A stretch of 64,000 nucleotides of DNA from Cydia pomonella. Taxonomy: Eukaryota; Arthropoda; Insecta; Lepidoptera; Tortricidae. The translations under genes were made by a program, and so were the position numbers. The notes beneath the pieces are model-generated. The model was given only the letters and a program-made list of their open reading frames with translations. It was not told the DNA's origin and ran no database searches. This document shows positions 9,469 through 17,751 of this stretch, piece by piece (positions within the stretch are counted from its first letter, which is position 1; each line of letters opens with the position of its first letter). The stretch spans positions 18,173,570 to 18,237,569 of the forward strand of contig NC_084720.1 in assembly GCF_033807575.1 (NCBI RefSeq), in the 5' to 3' direction.

Positions 9469-9696
9469 TTCGACGATCAGTCTGGGCTCGTCGGTACTTG
9501 GGTAGTGACCCTGCCTATGAAGCCGATGGTCCCGGGTTCAAATCCTGGTAAGGGCATTTATTCGTGTGATGAGCATGGATATTTGTTCCTGAGTCATGGG
9601 TGTTTTCTATGTATTTAAGTATTTATAAATATTTATATATTATATATATCGTTGTCTAAGTACCCTCAACACAATCCTTATTGAGTTTACTGTGGG
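9469..9696 (+). mobile_element. tRNA-headed SINE
   Basis: The A-box region is degenerate (TGGGCTCGTCGGTACTTGGG) and the B box GGTTCAAATCC is intact. The body follows the family until CTTACTGTGGG, where similarity stops, so the (TTTA)n tail is missing. Confidence 0.8.
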
Positions 9697-10315
9697 TAGT
9701 GTTGAGTTGCTCACTCGTGAGGCACCTCATTTGTACCACTCATCTAGTTAAATTGTCGCAGAACTTCACACCGCATAAATGTCATACATCACTCCTCAAT
9801 TAATTTTACTCATTTACTCGCGCGCATCACACACAGCTCTTACCACTCAAACCATTCAAACACTTCAAATTTGAAAAAAAACTCTCAGCCTTTCAAACTC
9901 ACTCGCGTTCCTCACAACTCGCAAGAGAGTCGCGAGGCGCTCGGTGCTCGCCGACATTCAAATGAAGAAATGAGTCATTGACGTCATCGCATTCATCGCT
10001 CACACTATCAACTGCCCAACTACAAACCTTATTGCAAGGACAAAAGGTCCACCGAGAAATGCGTTGTGTTTATTCACTCGCCTCACTGTGACATCCCCTC
10101 AAAAATCCTTTCAAAATGAAACAATGAATTAGATTTACCGAAAGAGGGAGTGAGAGAGACACGCGCCGTGCTTCAATAACACCTCATCGAAAATACGTTA
10201 AAAATTAAACACGAAAAAAAACAAGCGTAAGCGTCCGCAAGCTTACATACATATTACGTCATTTTGATCCTAGCATTGCTAAGTTACTTGTCAAAAGCGA
10301 AAAATCTAAGTCATC
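9697..10315. other. No gene seen
   Basis: A C- and A-rich plus strand with many CACTC/ACTCAC runs (9700-9910), then a GC-rich patch with CGCGAGGCGCTCGGTGCTCG (about 9931-9950) and TGACGTCATC. No open frame or splice pattern was found. It may be an old transposon or regulatory DNA. Confidence 0.4.
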
Positions 10316-10316
10316 A

Positions 10317-10412
10317 AAGAACCTACCGAAGAAAGATTTTTCTCTCTGTCGCACTTGTAATTTTATACGTAAGTGCGACAGCAAAGCAAAACTTCGTGGT
10401 TCGCGGTAGGCC
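10317..10412. repeat. Inverted repeat of the CCTACCGCGAAC family
   Basis: Outer ends AACCTACCGAA and TTCGCGGTAGG, inner arms CTCTGTCGCACTTGTAA and its complement CGTAAGTGCGACAG. A second, more perfect copy lies at 50791-50898. Confidence 0.7.
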
Positions 10413-11102
10413 TCCATATTTGTTAGCTATTATTGTACTAACGCGCATACCAGTATAACCTGACCTCAAGACTCATATTGCTGGTGTCATGTATAATCTG
10501 AATCAATTAGACTGGACAGTGAAATGGTTACTTGATAAGCGATTGAAATGCCAACCAAGTCTCACTGGGCATTTACGAAGTTAGCTAAACAGTTATCGTT
10601 TAAGAGACCAAAATATTATTTAAATTATTGAAATATAATATAGTGGCGTACACAAAATATGATATTTTACATTAGTTTATTAATAAAAAAGTAAATATAA
10701 TTTGTATAGGTGAAATAAACATGTACATTTTAACGATTTGAATTTGTAATACTTTTTGTTAACGTGCTTCGTATAGTATTTCGATCATTTATGATTTTGA
10801 CATATTTATAGTACGAGAAACTCGAAAAAGTTGTTTGTAATCTTTAGTTGTGTTTTATAAATAGTGATCAGTGACCATTCTTATAATTATACCAAAATAA
10901 CAATATATTAACATTGTTTTCGCGATAAAATATACCTGTGGGTTTTTCTTTGTGTCTTTTGCATACAAAAATCAAGTGTATATTACACGCCGGTGGCATT
11001 ACCGCGCGAACGTTATTGAGGCTTTCGTTTGTTATCATATTACAATGCTATTATTACTGATAAATTATGAGGTGGTAAGTTAGTAATTTCTATATAATAA
11101 TG
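10413..11102. other. AT-rich DNA, no feature recognised
   Basis: No open frame with coding character, no TIR pair and no known repeat was seen. Confidence 0.4.
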
Positions 11103-11231
11103 GTACAGTCAGCGTCAAATACTTCGTAGCAGTCAAAGTAGCCAAATAGTTCGGTACACCATATATTTAGTATGGTGTACCGAACTATTTGGCCACTTTG
11201 ACTGCTACGAAGTATTTGACGCTGACTGTAC
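11103..11231. mobile_element. Near-perfect palindromic MITE
   Basis: Arms of about 61 bp, starting GTACAGTCAGCGTCAAATAC, differ at one position and close on a 7-base loop (TATTTAG). TA flanks CAGTC at each end. It fits a short Tc1/mariner-like MITE and belongs with 28161-28338 by its CAGTCAGC ends. Confidence 0.85.
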
Positions 11232-11860
11232 AAAAAATATTGGATTTGTTCTCCTTAGTTTGTTAATTGTTTGTCTGGTAGTTTATGGTTAGTATTTATT
11301 TCAATATATGAATGTTAAACTTAAAATGATATCAAGTAGCAAGGATTGATACTGAACAATCTAACAATAAAAATAATAAACTGCTAAATTAGAACAAGTT
11401 TCATAAAAGCATCATATTAAGTTGCAATAGGATGTATGTACTTTAACTCCTTAGTTTGATTCTTAAATGTATGTCTTCTGTTGTTAAAGTTCTGTTTTAA
11501 ACCTCCAGAATTGCACTCCAAGTAAATATTTAAAAGGAAGTTTAGCAATGCCTAAATATGTATTTACATTAAATATGGTTTGCTGCCGTTGGAGTTGATG
11601 GAATAGTCGATGCTGCAAAAGTGCTAGTACCTCTCCTCATTTGAAGTAAGACATTGTAACACCTCATTTTAGAGAATGAGGTACTCATACAAACTCATTT
11701 TAAATTGATGTCCTACCCATCACTAACTGTGGGACTTAGTCAATTTGTGTAATAATGTCCTATAAAAAAAAAGTTATGAAATAAACGAATCTATTAGCAA
11801 ATATATTGTAATTTTTAGCTTCTTAAGTTGACAGTGAAGGACCAGTGTGAAATCGCCTTT
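11232..11860. other. Unassigned AT-rich DNA with a SINE scrap
   Basis: A tail fragment of the tRNA-headed SINE (GTGGGACTTAGTCAATTTGTG..GTCCTATAAAA) lies at 11722-11770. Nothing else is recognised. Confidence 0.6.
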
Positions 11861-12856
11861 CCATACAACCGTAGTCCTCATTTTCCTCTCTGGATGTTAA
11901 CATTATTGAAAATATTTTTTCACAATTTCTTGTATATTAACACAGCTTTTTTTTCACAAATCACAATATACATTGTACCTATAATTAAAGTTTCGCTAAA
12001 CTGTAAAACAGTTTGTAGGCGATGCGCTCCAACTAAACTAAAACAAGTCCAGGGGTCGGACAAAAAGTGCGGATGACGTCAAACTACTTATAGGATGATT
12101 TCAAATAGCATTTTTGATTTTCATAATCAATTATCACTTATCATTTATCAACCTCTTTATTAAACGATATCGCCATTTGAAACGAGTAAGTACGTTTTTG
12201 ACTGACACATTGTCAATCAGATGAACAATAAATTGACTTCGTTATTGTTTAGCTATTGTATCTTCACGATTATATTTAGCAAAAATTTATATTTACTAAT
12301 GTATAAGAAAACGCTCTAAAATGTCATCTTTACTCGAATATTGTGGCAATCCCACAGACTTGTTCTAACTAATTTCAAATAATTATACCTTATGGTAACA
12401 AGTTTCGTGAAATTTATTTTATTCACTACATCACCCTACCACCTGTATTATTAATTCCATGGATTTATTTACGATTATTTTGTTACTTCATTAATACTAC
12501 TTTGTTACTACATGTCACACGGAAGTTTAAATACAAACTCAAACATCATCCTGTGTGCAAGATTACGTCATTTTTACGTCATCCGCACTTTTTGTCCGAC
12601 CCCTGAAAACAACAATACTGTTTAGGTACCATATATCGACAACACAGCTGTCCCCCGCAGCTATGCCCCTACGTTTATTAGTTAATTTTTAATTATTATA
12701 GGAGTTACAAGTATTTATAATTTTGTAAGAAATCTGTTATTTGCTCTTGATTTCTATAATAATAAAATGCTCGTAGCATAGCTATGGTTAATATATATCA
12801 TGTAAAAATATTTTCCATAATGTCCAGAGAGGAAAATGGGGACTACGTTTGTATGG
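11861..12856. mobile_element. TIR element interrupted by another TIR element
   Basis: The outer inverted ends CCATACAACCGTAGTCCTCA + TTTTCCTCTCTGGA (11861-11918) and TCCAGAGAGGAAAATGGGGA + CTACGTTTGTATGG (12804-12856) are about 85 percent complementary over 55 bp. The second element at 12050-12605 sits inside. There is no coding capacity. Confidence 0.7.
12050..12605. mobile_element. hAT-like non-autonomous element (CAGGGGTCGG ends)
   Basis: Inverted ends of about 30 bp, CAGGGGTCGGACAAAAAGTG + CGGATGACGT, are perfect at both sides. CAGGGGTCGG is a classic hAT-type terminus. The flanking 8-mers (AACAAGTC and AAAACAAC) do not match, so the target duplication has decayed or the edges were altered. 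Confidence 0.75.
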
Positions 12857-12950
12857 AGAATCGGCCGTCCTCTTTCCTCTTAAGATGAAGATGGGTATTC
12901 AAAGTTATTATTACAAGCTTTATTTAACTATTAGTAAGTTATTATGTTAG

Positions 12951-12986
12951 TGTGGGTCAAATTTGGAAGCTAAATTTGACCCACAT
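12951..12986. repeat. Short hairpin
   Basis: GTGGGTCAAATTT and AAATTTGACCCAC pair around GGAAGCT. Confidence 0.7.
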
Positions 12987-13320
12987 CCCGATTTCCGATT
13001 GAGCTGAAAGTTTGCATACATATGTGAATCGGATGACAATGAAATATTATGATCTGATCTAATGATGGAGTCAGGAGGTGGCCACGGGAACCCTGTGATA
13101 AAATACCGTTAACCAATTATATTTGGGGTGGTTAGAATTGTCTATTATGAGTATTAGTTGCCTGTGGAAAGGAAAGTAAAAGTCAGCGATAGAAGCTTGT
13201 GCCAGAAATGAAATTTTTCCCAAAAACTTATTTTATTTAATAGTTATGATCCAGCGTTTTAATACCTACTTTTATTTGGGTATCAAGGACTTCAATAAGT
13301 CTTAGTTTTTTCAACCATCT

Positions 13321-13511
13321 GTACCCCTAGTGTAAATTTTATCGACATCATAACGTGACGAACGCGTTTGCGTTAAGTCTCATTTTGTATAGGATTTTGA
13401 GTTTCCAAAACGTCCCGCTTGGCGCGCTCTTTCTAAATCCAATACAAAATGAGACTAAACGCAAACGCGTACGTCACGTTTCAAAATCGAATTTATTTAC
13501 ACTAGGGGTAC
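13321..13511. mobile_element. Palindromic GTACCCCTAG MITE, copy 2
   Basis: 191 bp with intact GTACCCC and GGGGTAC ends. The asymmetric centre is in the opposite orientation to copy 1 (AAAACGTCCCGCTTGGCGCGC), showing insertion in either direction. Confidence 0.85.
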
Positions 13512-13519
13512 TGAACGAC

Positions 13520-13698
13520 CTGACCTGAAGTATTTTCTTTGGCCTGCGATATGAAGGTCTTCAAGAAGCGGGTATATTCCGGGCCCCCAAGGATCGGCAA
13601 CGTGTAAGTGTCTCTTTTGATGTCGCGTATGTCCATGGGCAACAGTGACAGCTTTCCATCAGGCGGCTTATTTGTTCGTTTGCTGACCACACATTAAA
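13520..13698 (+). mobile_element. Short retroposon (CCATGGGCAAC family)
   Basis: It contains ATGTCCATGGGCAACAGTGA, CATCAGGCGGCTTATTTGTT and TGACCACACATTAAAAAAAA. The layout (short GC-rich part, CCATCAGG, poly-A end) parallels fragments at 27940, 39340 and 60190, which are cousins rather than identical. Confidence 0.6.
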
Positions 13699-13732
13699 AA
13701 AAAATGTTGTCAAAACAATACAACCTAATTTG

Positions 13733-14108
13733 TTTTTAGGGTTCCGTACCTCGAAATGATAAACGGAACCCTTATGGGATGACTTTGTTGTCCGTCCGTC
13801 CGTCTGTCGGTTTGTCAAGACCCCTTTTCTTAGGAACGCGTGGAGGTCTACTGTCTCTTGGAGCTGTGCCTGTCACTTCTAAGCCAACGCAATCAAAAGA
13901 TACAGCCGTTTATGCCTAAAATTTCCGCAAATTTTCGACACTCGCAAGGGAATCAAAACCTACAGGGTACTTCCCGTGAACTCAGAATTTTGAAATTTGG
14001 TACGAAGCACCGTCTTATAGCACAGATAAAGGAAAAAATGCGAAAACCGTAATTTTTTGTACGGAACCCTCGGCGCGCGAGGCCGACTCGCACTTGGCCG
14101 GTTTTTTT
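13733..14108 (+). mobile_element. GGTTCCG dispersed repeat, variant interior
   Basis: GGGTTCCGTACCTCGAAATG and AACGGAACCC at the start; TACGGAACCCTCGGCGCGCG, GGCCGACTCGCACTTGGCCG and GTTTTTTT at the end. The interior differs from the 6112 copy, so it is a separate subfamily. Confidence 0.75.
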
Positions 14109-14373
14109 AAACACGTGACTAAACTTCAAAGACCTTCTGATATGTTGCCAGAGCTAGCTCATTTTAGGGAAACATCCGAAAAATCGATAATAACAAAAAT
14201 GTAATATATTCCTTTATAAAATCATACATGTTATAAAATTCAAGCATTCCTTATCATTTATCAAACGATATTCACATCAAAGGCAACTCGACAATTCTTA
14301 GAAACATCCATATTTGTTTTGCGAACTGCCTTCAAGTTGTTCAACGGGCACTTACACGACATGAGACTTACCA

Positions 14374-14521
14374 TGACAATAAACGGTAAAAACAGCGGAA
14401 GATACATCACTAGTGGCTAGTGATGTACCGATTTAGCCGAAGAAATAATTCGGAGTGAGATTTAGCCGAAAGAATTAACGACAATAAAAGGTAAAAACAG
14501 TGGAAGCTACAACACTAGTGA
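14374..14521. repeat. 106-bp direct repeat with small hairpin
   Basis: GACAATAAACGGTAAAAACA at 14374 recurs with few changes at 14480, both continuing into CACTAGTG. CATCACTAGTGGCTAGTGATG in the first copy forms a hairpin. Confidence 0.7.
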
Positions 14522-14639
14522 TCTACCCGTTTCGCCGAGGAAATAATCATTAATTAGCAGTGCGATTTTTTGGCCCTAAATTCATTTCATATTTATCGAA
14601 ATTTATGGGGTTTGAGTTGACTTTGGCAACACTGACTGT

Positions 14640-16348
14640 TGCAAAGTGAACGTTCCACCATTTTGAATCGTTGGCGGAAGATCTCCAAGCAGACGCGAGT
14701 TCCCCGGGAAGGTTCCTCATATTATGCTGGTAAATATTGAGAATATTATAATTTAAAGGGCACCAACAAAGGGATAAGCGTGTAGATAGGCAAGATTGTG
14801 AAAAACTACGTATTTACTTCATAGGTACAGTGAACTCGCCGCCGCCAACCACACCGGACAAGACAACTCGGATTTGACGAAAACCCCCCCTGATTAGACC
14901 TGCTATCGGACTAGACTATTTCTCGGTAAGTTTTTAAACATTTACTTCACAGTGACAGAGCTCTATTCTGTAAAACAAATGCGCGCGACGAAAATTATTT
15001 CATAGCAAGCGATCCGACAGCATGGCGGCCATGATCATTTGGGTTTCTAACAAGAAAAGGAATCCGTTTTTTAACTAAGTATCCTTCCGTATGTATGAAT
15101 TATGAGTCGATTTCGTCTCCTACTTTATTGAAATAATTTCACTTTCTAGAAGTTGATAGTTGGGGACGACCGTAGACAAGAGTCAACCCTATTGTTTAGG
15201 TAACACGGCTCATATTAGTACGACTCAGTTTTAGAAATATCTAGAATTTTCCAAACAAGAGGCGAACCTTAGTAATTTTCCAAGCTTACTATAGGCCTTC
15301 TGGAATGTTATCTCGGGTTCCCTAGTTAGATAGTTTGGTATTATTACGCTACCTTATTTAAACTAAGAAAGACAATTTATTTCTTTATGAATTGATTTAC
15401 GGCGTATGTACAAAGGATTTAGTTGAGTAAGTAAACGTTAAGGAAGAAGTATAATTATATACAATATTATGTATATAGGCCTAAAGGGAACTTATACTTG
15501 ATTTATTTTACATGCATTCCATATTGAAGTCCATGATTATATTAAGTATACGAAAGCAATTGTGGTGTGTATGTGTGTATATATAAGTTAACATCTTCTT
15601 TCCAGATTTATTGTGGTGACTTTTATGTGCAATTAGACTCATTAGATAAGTGATTCTTTGAAGTGTTCAAATAAATAAAATTAAAATGATTACTAAATAA
15701 ATAAACCAAGCAAGTGAAATAAAATTAAAATCATTACTAAATAAATAAACCAAACAAGTGAAATAAAATTAAAATAATCATTAAATAGATCAATAAAACA
15801 AGTGAAATGGAAATAAAGTATTAATTTTCGTTGTGCTACGAGTGAGCTTGAATCAGGGACACCAACATTAGAGGTTGTGTTGTGGCAACAGTGTATAAAC
15901 GTCAACATCACTTACTGACGTCGATGACGCTTGTATTGGTGTAACCTATAAATTATAAAGATAAAACTAGACACATTTATATGTAGGTGTGTATGTTATG
16001 TTGCCTTCCACCCTTGTTTTACTCCCTCTCATGATATTTAAATGAAACATCGGATTATAATTGGGTCAATGGTTTCATTCATGTAATTTAATTGACTTTG
16101 ATTTTTATTCTTTCTTTGGTTTCAAATTTGAAAGGATTTTAGAGATCATTAGTTAAATTTAGATTTCAATATTTTGAGATCATTAAAATAAAGAATAAAT
16201 AAAATAATTTAAAATTAAACAACCTAAAGTAAGTATGAAACATAGTTACTGCAAGGCAGTATTAATTAAATCTACAAGCGTAATCATTTCATACATAAGC
16301 AAATAAATAGGACTTTAGGTTAAATGGGTTTATTTCTATACGTTACAG
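14640..16348 (+). promoter_or_regulatory. Upstream region of the BEL/Pao element with splice-like signals
   Basis: This 1.7 kb precedes gag and has no open frame of note. A consensus donor TCG/GTAAGT lies at 14926-14931. Acceptor-like sites lie at 15604-15605 (CTTCTTTCCAG) and at 16347-16348 (TTTCTATACGTTACAG), 36 nt before the gag ATG. A 5' UTR intron is therefore possible. No primer-binding site could be named, and no stretch matches the region after pol, so the 5' LTR was not identified. Tandem repeats at 15668-15812 lie inside. Confidence 0.35.
15668..15812. repeat. AT-rich tandem repeat, about 3 copies
   Basis: Repeats of AAGTGAAATAAAATTAAAAT followed by ATTACTAAATAAATAAACCAA at a spacing of about 48 bp. 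Confidence 0.85.
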
Positions 16349-16383
16349 GATTAAACAAGAAAAGAGCTTACACAAACAACATA

Positions 16384-17751
16384 ATGGACGATTTGCTTTT
16401 AAGAAGGCTTAGGCTCATTAACGACAAACTCACCACAGACCTAGAAGTTATTCCTGTTACCATTAATTCAGAGAACTTAGGGCAGGCTCAAATTACTTAC
16501 AGTAAATTAGATGCATCTCTGAAAAGACTTGACAACGACTTGATGGAGTACTTTCGCTTGGCTTCAACACCTGCTTCTGATGAAATATGTTTACTGAGTG
16601 GATTGCAACTTCAAGCAGAGGAGACTTTGGCTGAACTTAAAGTGAAGATCGATCAAATAACTTTGAAAAGCAACGCTACAGAGAAACCTCCGGAAGCGAA
16701 TGCCTCGTGCCGACTCCCTAAACTTCAGCTGCCGGTGTATAGTGGAGACGTGCTCTTTTGGTGTGAGTTCTGGGACTCCTTCAAGAGCAACATTGATTCA
16801 AGAAATCTGCCTGATGTTGACAAGCTCTCCTATCTTAAAGCCTCGGTGACGGGAGATGCCAAGAAAGCCATAGATGGTCTGTCTACTACTAATGCTAATT
16901 ATAGAATAGCCATATCAATCCTGAAGGAGCGTTTCGGCAAGACCTCTCATCTCATTGACGCGCATTATGCAACACTATATAAGGTTAAGATGGCCAAAAG
17001 CACCGCTGAAGACTGTAGAAAGACATTCAACGAAGTTGAACGAAATCTCAAAATTTTGGAATCATTAGGTGAAAACATCAATCACAATCATCTTCGTTTT
17101 ATGTTGCTGGAGAAATTTCCACCCGATCTAGTTTACGAAATTAAGCTGAAGGTTAATGATGATTCTATACAAGAAATCAGGAACCAATTAGATAGAATTA
17201 TTACCGCAAAAGAGGATGCTGAAAGGATTTCAGGAAGAAAACGCACGCATGAAGCAGAAGATAGTACAGTCGGAACTCTACATATAAATGTGAAACGTGC
17301 AAGAAGCGCATATCCACCCAAACAGCAACAAGGTCCCCCTAAGAAACAAAATCCTCAAGGAGGTTTTGATAGAAGATCGGAAAGGAAGAATAAGTTTGAT
17401 AGTATTAATAAACCCAATAAATGGAACAGACCAAAACAAACTCCGACTTCTAACAAGGATCAACCAGAACCTCAGCAGGGCTCTTCGAAGGGGAGAACAG
17501 CGTGGACATGCATCTTTTGCAAAGGTGATCATTACAATGATAAGTGCTCTGAAGCTACTACCTTAGCAGAAAGAAAGAAACGACTTGGAAAGAAATGCTT
17601 CATGTGTTTGAAGTTAGGCCACTTTATAAAAGACTGCAAGAACAAACGTAAGTGTACCATTTGCTGTAGTGAGACACCGCATAACAGAGCTTTATGCCAT
17701 TTAAATTTTCAGAAGGATACTGCAATGAAGAAACAGTCCTGGCGGTTCTAG
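16384..17751 (+). CDS. gag: BEL/Pao gag polyprotein
   Basis: Structural protein that packages element RNA. I start it at 16384 (ATAATGGACG; MDDLLLRRLRLINDK) because the frame upstream (from 16324) crosses a likely splice acceptor. The N-terminal and central part (LPKLQLPVYSGD, F(W)CEFWDSFKSNI, KLSYLKASVTGDAK, AISILKERFG) is the DUF1759 gag core. A basic Gln/Pro/Asn-rich linker follows. Then come three zinc knuckles: CIFCKGDHYNDKC, CFMCLKLGHFIKDC and CTICCSETPHNRALC, with 3, 4 and 5 residues before the histidine. About 455 residues, a normal length. The frame is intact. Its last 50 bases overlap pol, which is read in the -1 frame from a slippery heptamer at 17700. Confidence 0.93.
   Translation: MDDLLLRRLRLINDKLTTDLEVIPVTINSENLGQAQITYSKLDASLKRLDNDLMEYFRLASTPASDEICLLSGLQLQAEETLAELKVKIDQITLKSNATEKPPEANASCRLPKLQLPVYSGDVLFWCEFWDSFKSNIDSRNLPDVDKLSYLKASVTGDAKKAIDGLSTTNANYRIAISILKERFGKTSHLIDAHYATLYKVKMAKSTAEDCRKTFNEVERNLKILESLGENINHNHLRFMLLEKFPPDLVYEIKLKVNDDSIQEIRNQLDRIITAKEDAERISGRKRTHEAEDSTVGTLHINVKRARSAYPPKQQQGPPKKQNPQGGFDRRSERKNKFDSINKPNKWNRPKQTPTSNKDQPEPQQGSSKGRTAWTCIFCKGDHYNDKCSEATTLAERKKRLGKKCFMCLKLGHFIKDCKNKRKCTICCSETPHNRALCHLNFQKDTAMKKQSWRF

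Noticed and set aside
9520..9560. tRNA gene candidates at the SINE heads (here and at 47057, 52112, 58028, 59601 and the minus-strand copies)
   Set aside because: A and B boxes are present but there is no cloverleaf with paired acceptor stem, and each head is joined to the same SINE body.
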